A stretch of DNA of 27,710 nt from CAYXLI01 sp964464925 (GCA_964464925.1 CAYXLI010000051.1:1-27710); one strand, 5' to 3'; counted from the first letter of the stretch, positions 7,762-17,104 are shown. The notes: a model not told the origin generated them from the sequence alone. Program-made: numbers and translations.

Positions 7762-9945
7762 ATGAAAACCTTGCCTGAGTATTCTTCAAATAACTTACCG
7801 ATGGTTCCGGAACCAATCCGACTGATAGAGATGCCAACAACAAGAGGATGGGATACAGAGCCGGAGCGCATCTCTGTGCCGCTGTCCCACTATATTTGGA
7901 TTCTCAAGCGGCATCGCTGGAAGATTTTTGCGTTCATTGTTGTATCGAGTCTCGCGACCTTGGCGATCTCATCGAGATTGACACCTGTATACGAATCTAC
8001 AGCCACGGTCGACATCGATAGGCAGATGCCTACCGGGGTGATCGGCCAGGATGCGAATCGAAATGCCCTGAACGACGCCGACCAGTTTCTTGCGACCCAG
8101 ATCAAGCTCATTCAGTCCGACTCAGTTTTACGTCCCGTTGCCCGGGAACTGAAGCTTCGCGAAAGGGAGGGCGAAACAAAAGTCGATACTCCTGGCCAAG
8201 AAGAGGCACCGGTTCTGCTGAAGAACTTGAAGGTGACTCGCCCCACGAATACTTACCTTCTTCAAATCAGCTACCGGTCTACAGATCCGCATATCGCGGC
8301 CGCGGCAGCGAATGGAATCGCACGGTCCTATCTGGAGCATACGTACAATATCCGCTTTCGATCGTCCGCGGGACTGTCAGCATTCATGGAGAAGCAACTC
8401 GAAGAGCTGCGGGCGAAAATGGAGCGATCCACTTCAGCGCTCGCTCAGTTTGAGCGTGAACTGAATGTGATCAATCCCGAAGAAAAGACGAGCATCCTTT
8501 CCGCCCGCCTGTTGCAACTCAACACGGAATACACGAACTCGCAAGCCGATCGAGTGAAGAAGGAGACGACGTTCAGTTCAGTCAAGGGCGGCTCGCTGGA
8601 GGCTGCTCAGGTATCCAGTCAGGGAGAGGCTCTGAAGAAATTATCGGAGCAACTCGATGACGCGAATCGGAAGTTCTCTGAGGTGAAAGTTCACTTCGGA
8701 ACCAACCATCCGGAGTATCGGAAAGCGGCCGCGCAGGTTCAAGAGGTTGAACGCCAGCTACAGCAAACGAAGGATAGTGTGCTGCAACGGGTCGGAATCG
8801 AGTACAACGAAGCAGTTCGACGCGAATCCATGCTCGGCAAGGCCGTTGCGGAGACAAAGGCAGAGTTCGATCGGCTCAACGCGAAGTCGTTTGAATATCA
8901 GGCTGTGAAGCGCGAAGCAGAAGCGGACAAGAAACTGTATGAGGAACTGATCCAAAAGATCAAAGAGGCTGGAATCAACGCCAGTTTTCAGAACAGTGCG
9001 ATTCGGATTGCGGATGCGGGCAGGCCCTCGCTGAAACCTGTATTTCCCAACTATCAGGTGAACCTTTTGTTGGCGGTCCTGCTCTCAACAATCCTGTCGG
9101 TTGGAGCAGCGATTGCTGCCGATATGCTTGACAACACAGTACGCGATCCGGAGCAGGTGAGCCGCACCCTGAACGCGCAAGTGATCAGCACGTTACCGGC
9201 GGTCCGGAGTTGGCGGGCCCGCCTGTCCGCGGGACGGCGTTCGACGGCTGTGGTGCGACGGAGTGAATCGGCAGATGCGAATACAGCAAGCTACAAAGAA
9301 GCGATTCGAACGTTCCGGAATTCTGTCTTGCTCACCGATTTCGACCGGCGGCTGAGGACGGTCCTTCTAACCAGTGCTTCGCCCGGCGAAGGCAAGACGA
9401 CAACTGCTTCACACCTGGCGATGGCTCATGCCGAACAAGGACAGAAGACGCTCCTGATAGACGGTGACATGCGGAGGCCCAGCATGCAGAAACTCTTTCA
9501 GATTCAGAACAGCGTGGGTCTCTCCAATGTGCTTCTCTCCGAACTGCCCTGGGAAGATGCGGTGATCCCGTCCGGGGCCGCCGAACATCTCGATCTTCTG
9601 CCGGCTGGGCCACCTTCGCGGCAGGCAGGAGATCTGGTGGGCCGGGGACTATCCGAGATTTTGGAACAAGCCTGCAGGAAGTACGATCTCGTGGTGCTAG
9701 ATGCGCCGCCGCTGCTGGGTTTTGCGGAGCCGCTGCAGATGGCAACAGCAGTGGATGGAGTCATTATCGTGACGCGAGCGGGCCAGACCAGCCGAAAGGC
9801 GGTCGCAGCCGTCATTCAAACGCTCCAGCGACTTCGCGCGAACGTGCTTGGGATTGTCATGAATGACGTGAATAAGGAGATGACGGACAGCTACTACTAT
9901 GACGGTAGCTATCGCAAGTATTACGGCGCGGAACAGAGGGTCTAG
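7762..9945 (+). CDS. Wzc/ExoP-type polysaccharide co-polymerase with BY-kinase domain
   Basis: The 727-residue protein has a Wzz-type domain flanked by two membrane spans (about residues 52-72 and 434-456) with long periplasmic coiled coils between them. A cytoplasmic bacterial tyrosine kinase domain follows: Walker A SPGEGKTTT (Lys545), Walker A' LLIDGDMRRP and Walker B LVVLDAPP. The tail is Tyr-rich (SYYYDGSYRKYY) and is the expected autophosphorylation site. It controls chain length and export with the Wza-like channel. The ATG at 7762 has AAGAGG upstream; the frame is open to a TTG at 7732 that overlaps the preceding gene. Being a single polypeptide, it follows the proteobacterial layout, not the split Firmicute one. 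The CpsB-type phosphatase at 19019-19774 is its likely antagonist. Confidence 0.93.
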   Translation: MKTLPEYSSNNLPMVPEPIRLIEMPTTRGWDTEPERISVPLSHYIWILKRHRWKIFAFIVVSSLATLAISSRLTPVYESTATVDIDRQMPTGVIGQDANRNALNDADQFLATQIKLIQSDSVLRPVARELKLREREGETKVDTPGQEEAPVLLKNLKVTRPTNTYLLQISYRSTDPHIAAAAANGIARSYLEHTYNIRFRSSAGLSAFMEKQLEELRAKMERSTSALAQFERELNVINPEEKTSILSARLLQLNTEYTNSQADRVKKETTFSSVKGGSLEAAQVSSQGEALKKLSEQLDDANRKFSEVKVHFGTNHPEYRKAAAQVQEVERQLQQTKDSVLQRVGIEYNEAVRRESMLGKAVAETKAEFDRLNAKSFEYQAVKREAEADKKLYEELIQKIKEAGINASFQNSAIRIADAGRPSLKPVFPNYQVNLLLAVLLSTILSVGAAIAADMLDNTVRDPEQVSRTLNAQVISTLPAVRSWRARLSAGRRSTAVVRRSESADANTASYKEAIRTFRNSVLLTDFDRRLRTVLLTSASPGEGKTTTASHLAMAHAEQGQKTLLIDGDMRRPSMQKLFQIQNSVGLSNVLLSELPWEDAVIPSGAAEHLDLLPAGPPSRQAGDLVGRGLSEILEQACRKYDLVVLDAPPLLGFAEPLQMATAVDGVIIVTRAGQTSRKAVAAVIQTLQRLRANVLGIVMNDVNKEMTDSYYYDGSYRKYYGAEQRV

Positions 9946-9951
9946 CGATAG

Positions 9952-10866
9952 ATGATGCATACCGCGGCACTCCGGTTTTCGGTTATCATACCGACCTACA
10001 ATCGATGGCACCTGCTGCCCGGTGCGCTCCGTTCCATCCAGGAGCAGGGCTGGCCGAACGTCGAAATCATTGTTGTGGATGATCATTCCACTCAGCCTGT
10101 TCCGCCACTTGTGGCACTTTCATCGCCCACTTTCCACTATGTGCGTCAACCTGCAAATCTCGGCCCCGGGTGCGCCAGGAACCGTGGGCTTGAGTCGGCG
10201 ACGCACCCATGGGTACTGATGCTGGACGATGACGATCGCCTACTCCCAGGTGCGCTCGACATGATCGCGGAGACAATCAGCACGCATGGTCATTTCGAGA
10301 ACTATCCGGTGTTTCAGTTCGCTCATCAAAACGGGAGCCTGACTACAGATTTTCGGCTGGTTCGATTTGACGACTACTTAGCCGGCGCCATTAGGGGCGA
10401 TTTTTTGCCAGTGATTCAGCGAGACACGTTTTTCAGAATGGGCTTTCGGTACCCGGACCTCCGCATTGGAGGTGAACATCTTTTGTGGTGGAAGCTCGCT
10501 CAAGAAAGAGAGATTCCGACATGGTCCAACAAGGTTGCACGTTTCGACAGATCTCCTAGAGCGCAGCTGACGTCCTGGCGGAATCAGGCAAACCGTGCGT
10601 TGGAGTATGCCGAGATGCAGGAGAGATGCCTGGCCGAATTTGGCTCGTATCTGAAGCAGAAAGCACCGGATTTGTTCGATAAGAAATCAGCGGGTGCAGC
10701 GGCGTACTGGTTGCTATGCGGACGGAGGGACAGGGCGCGAACTCACCTCGACAACTTGGGTGTACGGCGACGCGTCCTATCGACTGCCATTCGAATGATG
10801 AGCGTTATGCCACCACCGGTCATTCGAATGAGCTTTGGAGCCTACCGGGTGTTGGGTTATCGATGA
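9952..10866 (+). CDS. GT2 family glycosyltransferase
   Basis: The 304-residue protein has a GT-A fold. The N-terminus (FSVIIPTYNRWHLLPGAL) and VEIIVVDDHST bind the nucleotide, the DxD-type metal motif is LDDDD (Asp92-Asp95), and the acceptor-side GGEHLLWWKLA stretch follows. It should add one sugar to the lipid-linked repeat unit on the cytoplasmic side of the membrane. It begins 6 nt after the BY-kinase stop, and its own stop overlaps the next ATG (ATGA, 10863-10866). No membrane span is obvious. The sugar and linkage cannot be predicted. Confidence 0.88.
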   Translation: MMHTAALRFSVIIPTYNRWHLLPGALRSIQEQGWPNVEIIVVDDHSTQPVPPLVALSSPTFHYVRQPANLGPGCARNRGLESATHPWVLMLDDDDRLLPGALDMIAETISTHGHFENYPVFQFAHQNGSLTTDFRLVRFDDYLAGAIRGDFLPVIQRDTFFRMGFRYPDLRIGGEHLLWWKLAQEREIPTWSNKVARFDRSPRAQLTSWRNQANRALEYAEMQERCLAEFGSYLKQKAPDLFDKKSAGAAAYWLLCGRRDRARTHLDNLGVRRRVLSTAIRMMSVMPPPVIRMSFGAYRVLGYR

Positions 10867-11999
10867 GAGTCCTGCACATCATCAATAACCTTCAACCGGC
10901 CGGTGCTGAAATGCTGGTTCGTGACCTAACGGTCCGTTTAGGGCAGCGCGGCTGGGCGACCGAGGTCTATCTCTTGCACTCCACCGGGTCGTGGTTAGAA
11001 ATTGAGGTCCGGCGTTCCGTCGCGACATACTCCGGGGGAACCGGCTCCGTTTACAGTCCACACCGTTTTTTTCAACTCGTAAGGTTTCTGAAGGCGAACT
11101 CCGGGCGATACGACTTGATCCATGTTCACTTGTTCCCTGCGCAGTTATTCGTAGCCTGTGCCGCCACGCTCTCTCTAACGGACGCCCCTATCGTCGCGAC
11201 GGAGCACAGCACGGTGAACCGCCGTCGTAATTACGGGTGGATTAGGCCACTAGACAGGTGGATGTACCGGCAGTTTGCGATGACAACCGGAGTGAGTGGG
11301 GCCGTATCCAACAACCTGACAGAGTGGCTCGGCCATGCTGCCGGAGCCACGGTGTGGAACGGCGTTGACGTGGAGCGGTTTCAGAATGCGGACAGAGACC
11401 GGTTGAAGCAGGAACTAGACACTTCGTTGCCGCTGGCCCTCATGGTCGGCCGGTTTCATAGGCAGAAGGATCAGGCTACGGCGATTCGGGCACTCACCCA
11501 TTGCGCCAACGTTGGTTTAGTGCTCGCAGGCGATGGTCCTGAGTTGACCGCATGCACCCGCCTTGCGACAGAACTCAATGTGGCCGAGCGTGTCTGGTTC
11601 GTCGGGCAACGGAAAGATATCCCAGAATTGATAGCCGGCTCTGATGTATACGTGCAATGCTCCCACGCAGAAGGATTCGGCATTGCCGTTGTGGAGGCAA
11701 TGGCCGGGGGTCTGCCGGTTATCGGGACCGACGTGGATGGGCTCCGGCAGGTAGTAGGAGATGCGGGGCGCTATTTTCAGCCCGGGGACCACCGAGCGCT
11801 GGCTTCTTCGATTCTTGAAGTCTTAAGAGACCAGACACTTCGGTCCGAACTGAAGACGCGTAGCGTATCGCGGGCTCAACAGTTTCATATCAGCCGAACA
11901 GTTGACCGGTATTGTCAATTGTACGAGCAAGTCTTACAAAGCGTCCCGCGGGAGTTGTCATCGCCGACGCTTGCTTGTCGCAGAAGAGGGCTCGAATGA
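10863..11999 (+). CDS. GT4 family glycosyltransferase
   Basis: The 378-residue protein has a GT-B fold. The N-domain starts MRVLHIINNLQPAGAEMLVRD, a common opening in GT4 enzymes. The C-domain contains LMVGRFHRQKD, the LAGDGPE loop, and the EGFGIAVVEAMAGG nucleotide-sugar motif with its E-x7-E pattern. It would transfer a sugar from a nucleotide donor to the lipid-linked intermediate. The ATG at 10863 overlaps the preceding stop, and the stop overlaps the ATG of the next gene, so three glycosyltransferase genes are coupled. The frame is open further upstream to 10716, but that part lies inside the GT2 gene and has no GT4 similarity. Confidence 0.9.
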   Translation: MRVLHIINNLQPAGAEMLVRDLTVRLGQRGWATEVYLLHSTGSWLEIEVRRSVATYSGGTGSVYSPHRFFQLVRFLKANSGRYDLIHVHLFPAQLFVACAATLSLTDAPIVATEHSTVNRRRNYGWIRPLDRWMYRQFAMTTGVSGAVSNNLTEWLGHAAGATVWNGVDVERFQNADRDRLKQELDTSLPLALMVGRFHRQKDQATAIRALTHCANVGLVLAGDGPELTACTRLATELNVAERVWFVGQRKDIPELIAGSDVYVQCSHAEGFGIAVVEAMAGGLPVIGTDVDGLRQVVGDAGRYFQPGDHRALASSILEVLRDQTLRSELKTRSVSRAQQFHISRTVDRYCQLYEQVLQSVPRELSSPTLACRRRGLE

Positions 12000-13780
12000 A
12001 GATCGTTCATGTCACAACTGTGCCTGAGACTCTACGTTTTTTTACCGGTCAGATTTCGTACATGAAACAACGCGGAGCCGGTGTCCACGTGGTATCCAGC
12101 CCGGGGGAACTTCTGACTCGATTCGGTCTGGATGAGGGAATTCCGGTACATGCCGTTCCCATGCATCGCCGCATCACTCCGATTCGGGACTGCATCGGAG
12201 TCGCAGCAATGGTCAAACTTTTTCGAGACTTACATCCAGAAGTTGTGCATGGGCACACGCCCAAGGGAGGGTTGCTCGCCATGGTCGCGGCATGCATTGC
12301 TCGCGTTCCAGTGCGGATATTTCATCTCCATGGCCTGCCACATACGACCGCATCTCCGATGCGGCGAGTCCTACTATGGTGGGCAACTAAGGTCTCCTGC
12401 TACCTGGCGGACCACGTCTTGAGTGTAAGTGCGTCCGTGCGGGATGCGGTCATCTCGGAATGCATCTGCAAGCCATGTCATATCGACGTTCTCATGAATG
12501 GCAGCAGCAATGGAATTGATGCGGACGGCCGGTTTTGTCCTGCAAGAATTTCCGCGCAAGAGCGCGCCGTGATCCGACAGCACTATAACATCCCGCCAGA
12601 TGCTACTGTTCTGGGCTTTGTGGGCCGATTGGTCCGGGACAAAGGATTATTGGACCTGGCGACCGCATTCGATCAACTGCAACTCGTATATCCGAGCCTG
12701 CACATTCTTCTCGTTGGCAACTTCGAGGTTCACGATCCAGTTCCGGAAGTTGTTGAGGCCTTCTACAGGACGAACCCGAGGGTGCACATCACAGGGTGGC
12801 TCGCAGATGTTACTCCGCTCTACACTCTGATGGACTTCCTGGTCTTGCCCAGCTACCGGGAGGGGTTTCCAAACGCTCTTTTGGAAGCGGCTGCGATGGA
12901 AGTTCCGGTAATCGCAACCGACGTTGTGGGTTGCAGAGATGCCGTGGTTCATGGGGTCACTGGCCAACTGGTGCCGCCGGGGGACCCCGCGGCGCTGCGC
13001 AGAGCAATCGGCCTGTACATTGAGCAGCCAGAGTTGCGAGTCGAACATGCACGCGCAGGTCGAATCCGTGCGCTCAGGGACTACAGTCCGGCTCCACTTT
13101 GGAACGCATTGCTGGAGGTTTACAAGAAGTTGTTGCAGAACAGGGCGCGCCGAGGTCAGTTATGGGAGCGGCACTTGAAGCGAATGTTGGACCTGGCCCT
13201 AGCATTGGTCGCGTTACTACTGTTGGCGCCGTTGATGGCTGCGGTAGCTGTTATTGTCCGGTTATCGCTTGGCACTCCGATTCTGTTCCGGCAAGAGAGG
13301 CCGGGACGAAATGGGTGCGCCTTCACAATGCTGAAATTCCGCACGATGCGCGAAGTGTGTGACGCGGACGGGCAACCTCTTCCCGACCGAGACCGCTTGA
13401 CCGTTCTGGGCTGCAGACTGCGAAAGTGGAGCCTGGATGAACTGCCGGCATTGTGGAACGTGGTTCGGGGCGAAATGAGCCTAGTGGGTCCACGGCCTCT
13501 GCTCATGCGTTATCTTCCCTATTACACCGAACAGGAGCGGCTCCGCTTCTCCGTCCAGCCAGGAATCACTGGGTGGGCCCAGATACAGGGACGCAACTTC
13601 TCGCCCTGGGATAAGAGATTCGCCGACGATATCTGGTATGTCCAGAACTGGTCTCTTCTCCTCGATCTGAAAATCCTTTGGATGACCCTGAGCCGAGTTC
13701 TCCGGGCAGAAGGCGTTGCGCCGGATTCGTATGTGGCCGTTGGCGCACTGGATGAGGAGCGGTCGTCCCTTCATCCTTAG
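11996..13780 (+). CDS. Fused GT4 glycosyltransferase and monotopic phosphoglycosyltransferase
   Basis: This 594-residue bifunctional protein has a GT4 domain at residues about 1-380 (MKIVHVTTVPETLRFF; VGRLVRDKGL; EGFPNALLEAAAMEVPVIATD). Residues about 393-594 form a minimal PglC-like phosphoglycosyltransferase. The latter has the re-entrant membrane helix starting RMLDLALALVALLLL, the KFRTM motif, the catalytic Asp-Glu pair (Asp481-Glu482 in SLDELPALWN) and SLVGPRP. The PGT would transfer a sugar-1-phosphate to the polyprenyl phosphate carrier, and the GT4 domain could add the second sugar directly. AAGAGGG precedes the ATG, and the start overlaps the previous stop (ATGA, 11996-11999). Both domains look intact. 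This is the probable initiating enzyme of the pathway. Confidence 0.9.
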   Translation: MKIVHVTTVPETLRFFTGQISYMKQRGAGVHVVSSPGELLTRFGLDEGIPVHAVPMHRRITPIRDCIGVAAMVKLFRDLHPEVVHGHTPKGGLLAMVAACIARVPVRIFHLHGLPHTTASPMRRVLLWWATKVSCYLADHVLSVSASVRDAVISECICKPCHIDVLMNGSSNGIDADGRFCPARISAQERAVIRQHYNIPPDATVLGFVGRLVRDKGLLDLATAFDQLQLVYPSLHILLVGNFEVHDPVPEVVEAFYRTNPRVHITGWLADVTPLYTLMDFLVLPSYREGFPNALLEAAAMEVPVIATDVVGCRDAVVHGVTGQLVPPGDPAALRRAIGLYIEQPELRVEHARAGRIRALRDYSPAPLWNALLEVYKKLLQNRARRGQLWERHLKRMLDLALALVALLLLAPLMAAVAVIVRLSLGTPILFRQERPGRNGCAFTMLKFRTMREVCDADGQPLPDRDRLTVLGCRLRKWSLDELPALWNVVRGEMSLVGPRPLLMRYLPYYTEQERLRFSVQPGITGWAQIQGRNFSPWDKRFADDIWYVQNWSLLLDLKILWMTLSRVLRAEGVAPDSYVAVGALDEERSSLHP

Positions 13781-13887
13781 GCCGGCCGAATCTTGGCTTA
13801 GGAAAGATCTGGGGACAAGTTGGCTACAGGAGCAGGTGCGAAGAATCGATTGAAATAGTGAGCGGTGCCGACGACAACGCCAAGCTT

Positions 13888-15048
13888 ATGCGGATTCCAC
13901 TTTCTTCACCTTCGATAACTGATATTGAGCGGAGAGCAGTATTATCCGTCCTCGACACCACCACACTCTCGATCGGTCCACATTTGGAGCAGTTCGAGCG
14001 TGCGTTCTGTGAACTGACCGGCTCCGCGTACGCTGTCGCCGTGAATAGTGGAACGTCCGCACTACATCTTGCGATCAAGGCGGCGAATATCGGACCAGGT
14101 GATGAGGTCATCACCACGCCTTTCAGTTTCGTTGCGAGCGCAAACTGTATTCTGTTCGAAGGAGCGACGCCGGTCTTCGTAGACATCGATGAGCGCACCT
14201 ACAACTTAAACGTTGATCTGCTTCCTGCCGCTGTATCGGCACGCACGCGTGCGATTCTGCCCGTTCATGTTTTTGGCCGGCCCTGCGAGATGTCTGTTAT
14301 CACAACGCTCGCGCGTCAGAACGGATTGAGAATCATCGAAGACGCCTGCGAAGCAATCGGGGCACGAGTAGCAGGACGTCACGTCGGGCTTTCGGGCGAT
14401 GCGGGCGTCTTTGCCTTTTATCCGAATAAACAAATCACAACAGGCGAAGGCGGCATGATCATAACCAATACTGCGGAGTCGGCCCAGCTGTACCGAAGTC
14501 TCAGAAACCAGGGCCGATCTCAGGGTGCAGCGTGGTTGGTGCATGACCGGCTTGGATATAACTATCGGCTTTCGGAAATAAACTGTGCTCTCGGCTGGGC
14601 ACAAGTTGGACGGCTTCCCGAGATCCTTCGCAAGCGCGCTGCAGCGGCAGCGCTGTATAGCGGCATTCTCGCTGATTCGGTACCCGAGGTAGTTCCGCCC
14701 GCAGCCGTAGAATCAGGAACCGAAATGAGTTGGTTTGTGTACGTCGTCCGCCTTGCTGACGAGTTCACACGGGCTCATCGCGACGCAATCCTGACGCATC
14801 TTCGGTCCCGTGGGATAGGCTGCAGCAACTACTTTAGCCCGATTCATTTGCAACCTTTTTACCGCAAGCAGTTCGGCTTCGTCCCAGGAGATTTTCCGGT
14901 CACCGAGCGCGTGGCGGACAGAACGATTGCACTCCCTTTCTTCACCGACATCGGACCGGATGCCATCGCAGAGGTCTGCTCCGCATTGCGGGAAGCGGTG
15001 GATACAGTACTGACCGGGGGTCACGTCTTGGCACAGGCGGGAGCGTGA
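13888..15048 (+). CDS. DegT/DnrJ/EryC1/StrS family PLP-dependent sugar aminotransferase
   Basis: The 386-residue protein shows the full family pattern: IPLSSPSI at the N-terminus, NSGTSALHLAIKA, GDEVITTPFSFVASAN, EDACEAIGA, and the PLP-binding Lys181 in YPNKQITTGEGG. It would transaminate a 4-keto NDP-sugar. Together with the adjacent CapD/PglF-type dehydratase this suggests synthesis of a UDP-4-amino-4,6-dideoxy-N-acetylhexosamine (bacillosamine-route intermediate) or a close relative. I chose the ATG at 13888 because family similarity begins there. A GTG at 13858 in the same frame would add 10 residues; neither has a clear Shine-Dalgarno. A 107-bp gap with no obvious terminator separates it from the PGT fusion gene. 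Confidence 0.9.
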   Translation: MRIPLSSPSITDIERRAVLSVLDTTTLSIGPHLEQFERAFCELTGSAYAVAVNSGTSALHLAIKAANIGPGDEVITTPFSFVASANCILFEGATPVFVDIDERTYNLNVDLLPAAVSARTRAILPVHVFGRPCEMSVITTLARQNGLRIIEDACEAIGARVAGRHVGLSGDAGVFAFYPNKQITTGEGGMIITNTAESAQLYRSLRNQGRSQGAAWLVHDRLGYNYRLSEINCALGWAQVGRLPEILRKRAAAAALYSGILADSVPEVVPPAAVESGTEMSWFVYVVRLADEFTRAHRDAILTHLRSRGIGCSNYFSPIHLQPFYRKQFGFVPGDFPVTERVADRTIALPFFTDIGPDAIAEVCSALREAVDTVLTGGHVLAQAGA

Positions 15049-15049
15049 C

Positions 15050-15853
15050 ATGCCTATGCCACAGAACATTCTCAGGTTCGGGCGAACTGAAGCAGAGGTG
15101 GGCTGGAGTCCTCGCGGACTGATTACCTGGATTGTGCGGATAGGAATATTCGCTCTCGCAGCCGTAGCCGCGTTCCTGCTCAGATTCGACCTTACAGTTC
15201 CTCCCTTGTACCACTTGCAAATGGGAGGCGCATTGCCGATCTGGCTATTCGTGAAAACACTCGTGTTCTATCGAATGAAGCTGGATTTACGTGCCTGGCG
15301 TTACGTATCGGTTCGGGATCTGGCACAATTGACTGCCGGTATTGGATTGGCCTGCCTGCTCAGTGCTGTGCCGATCGCGATTATTTTCGGCCCATCCTTT
15401 CCGCGGTCGATATATGTGCTGGATTTTCTCGCCTCGGTCGTGTTTATCGCCAGTGCAAGAATCATGGTGCGCATACTCGCTGACCTCGGCAACAAACGGC
15501 CTGACCCTTCCGCACGCCGAGTGATCATTTACGGGGCGGGTGCGGCTGGCGTCCTCCTAATGAAGGAGGTTCGATCGAATCCGGCATTTCACTACGCTGT
15601 AGTTGGATTTGTAGACGATGACAGATCGAAACGGGGTCTCTGGCTGTATGGTTTGCCCGTATTTGGCTCTGGCGAAGATTTGGCGAGGATTCGCGCACAG
15701 CATCGAATTGAACAGGTCCTCATCGCTATTCCGTCTGCGACAGGGAAGGCAATGGTGAGGATTCTCGAGAACTGCCGGCTGGCGGGGTTGAAGTGTAAGA
15801 CCGTGCCCCCCTCGCCGAGGTTCTCGAAGGCCGGGTTGCACCTTGGGCAATAA
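15050..15853 (+). CDS. CapD/PglF-type UDP-sugar dehydratase, N-terminal part (split by frameshift)
   Basis: This 267-residue ORF carries the N-terminal half of a membrane-bound CapD/WbpM/PglF protein. It has about four membrane spans (roughly residues 20-135) and then the first Rossmann-like domain with VIIYGAGAAGVLL, up to KCKTVPP. After a C6 tract at 15806-15811 the frame goes astray and ends in a short non-homologous tail at 15853. The -1 frame from that tract reads LAEVLEGRVAPWAIRDVAVEDLLGR, the expected continuation (described as two parts: LAEVLEGRV and AIRDVAVEDLLGR). The intact product would be about 680 residues. The start ATG has GGCGGGAG 6 nt upstream and follows the aminotransferase stop by 1 nt. 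See the C6 entry for possible causes. Confidence 0.82.
   Translation: MPMPQNILRFGRTEAEVGWSPRGLITWIVRIGIFALAAVAAFLLRFDLTVPPLYHLQMGGALPIWLFVKTLVFYRMKLDLRAWRYVSVRDLAQLTAGIGLACLLSAVPIAIIFGPSFPRSIYVLDFLASVVFIASARIMVRILADLGNKRPDPSARRVIIYGAGAAGVLLMKEVRSNPAFHYAVVGFVDDDRSKRGLWLYGLPVFGSGEDLARIRAQHRIEQVLIAIPSATGKAMVRILENCRLAGLKCKTVPPSPRFSKAGLHLGQ
15806..15811 (+). other. C6 tract at the CapD frame break
   Basis: The zero frame reads GTG CCC CCC TCG. A seventh C, or a -1 slip on CCC CCC, restores the family-conserved continuation. The downstream frame is closed by a TAA at 15796-15798 and the upstream frame by the TAA at 15851-15853, so any shift must occur in this 55-nt overlap. A sequencing or assembly error, a real mutation, or programmed slippage are all compatible. 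Confidence 0.75.
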
Positions 15854-15858
15854 GGGAC

Positions 15859-17094
15859 GTGGCAGTCGAGGACTTACTTGGCCGGAAGCCGGTCCGACTG
15901 GAAACCGAAGTGATACGGTACGGCATTTGTGATCAAGTCATTCTGGTCACCGGCGCTGCAGGCTCAATCGGCTCGGAGCTATGCCGGCAAATCGCACGGT
16001 TCCGTCCCGCTGCGCTCGTCGCATACGAGATCTCGGAAACCGCTTTGTTCTACCTGGACCGCGAGATGAGGCAGAGTTTCCCAGACGTCCCGTTCTTCAG
16101 TGAAATCGGCAGCATACAGAACCGACAGCGCTTCACGGAGGTTCTGAGACAGCATCGTCCCGCCGCAATTTACCATGCGGCCGCGTACAAGCACGTACCC
16201 CTAATGGAGAGTCATATCGCCGAAGCTGTGGAGAACAACATCTTCGGAACGTATAACGTGATCGCAGCGGCGGCCGAAGAGCGAGTGCCTAACTTTGTGA
16301 TGATCTCATCGGACAAAGCTGTGCGGCCGGCTAACGTGATGGGAGTCACCAAGCGTGTTGCGGAGCTGATCGTCAAAGCCTTTCAGGAAAGCGCGAATTG
16401 CGTCTCCGTACGCTTTGGGAACGTCCTCGGCAGCAATGGGAGCGTGATTCCTATTTTCAAACAACAGATCGCTGCAGGGGGACCTGTCGAAGTCACGCAC
16501 CCGGATGTCAGACGATTTTTCATGACTATACCGGAAGCGGCCCAACTCGTACTTCAAGCAGCCGCCATGGGGCGCGGGGGAGAGATTTTCGTTCTCGACA
16601 TGGGCGAGTCTATCCGAATCGACGATCTCGCAAGGAGCCTGATTGCTTTGTCCGGCTTTCAGCCAGACGAAGAGATTGGAATCGTTTATACGGGGCTCCG
16701 GCCGGGCGAGAAGCTTTACGAGGAATTGAGTGCTCTGGAAGAGGAGACGAGCGAATCCCCACACGAAAAGATCAAGGTCTTCGTCGGTGCCGGTCTGCCC
16801 TTCGAAGAAATGATGGAGCACCTGGGAGAACTACGTAAACTTGTCGCCAGGAGAGACTCGGCCGGCCTGATTCTGAAACTGAAAGAGATTGTACCGGACT
16901 ACAATCCGAGCCTGAGTCTTTTGCGGCAGCTGGTGCCACAAGAAAATATGAATGCGGCGGACACGGTCACGTCGCTCAGAAACCTGGCCCTTGCGGTCAT
17001 GGACTCCACTTCAACGGAACAGCGTGGAGCGTATCCCCCTCTCGCCGGAGGGCATAGCGAAAATCTGAGTCTCTCTTTCTTACGAGACTCGTGA
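15859..17094 (+). CDS. CapD/PglF-type UDP-N-acetylglucosamine 4,6-dehydratase, catalytic SDR part
   Basis: The 411-residue ORF holds the complete catalytic domain. It shows the NAD-binding VTGAAGSIGSELCRQ, HAAAYKHVPLME, the SDR-variant active-site region ISSDKAVRPANVMGVTKR with Met replacing the usual Tyr as in PglF/FlaA1-type dehydratases, VRFGNVLGSNGSVIP, and TGLRPGEKLYEEL. It should convert a UDP-HexNAc to its 4-keto-6-deoxy form for the DegT aminotransferase. The first residues (VAVEDLLGRKP) belong to the linker of the full-length protein, showing that this is the second half of a split gene. A GTG at 15859 with AAGGG 2 nt upstream could allow separate translation, and short soluble CapD forms exist, so the catalytic half may still be made. 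Confidence 0.88.
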   Translation: MAVEDLLGRKPVRLETEVIRYGICDQVILVTGAAGSIGSELCRQIARFRPAALVAYEISETALFYLDREMRQSFPDVPFFSEIGSIQNRQRFTEVLRQHRPAAIYHAAAYKHVPLMESHIAEAVENNIFGTYNVIAAAAEERVPNFVMISSDKAVRPANVMGVTKRVAELIVKAFQESANCVSVRFGNVLGSNGSVIPIFKQQIAAGGPVEVTHPDVRRFFMTIPEAAQLVLQAAAMGRGGEIFVLDMGESIRIDDLARSLIALSGFQPDEEIGIVYTGLRPGEKLYEELSALEEETSESPHEKIKVFVGAGLPFEEMMEHLGELRKLVARRDSAGLILKLKEIVPDYNPSLSLLRQLVPQENMNAADTVTSLRNLALAVMDSTSTEQRGAYPPLAGGHSENLSLSFLRDS

Positions 17095-17104
17095 GGATCA
17101 TCCG

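Noticed and set aside
13781..13887. Possible terminator or internal promoter between the PGT fusion and the aminotransferase
   Set aside because: Only a short GGCCGGCC palindrome is present, with no T-tract and no clear promoter elements.
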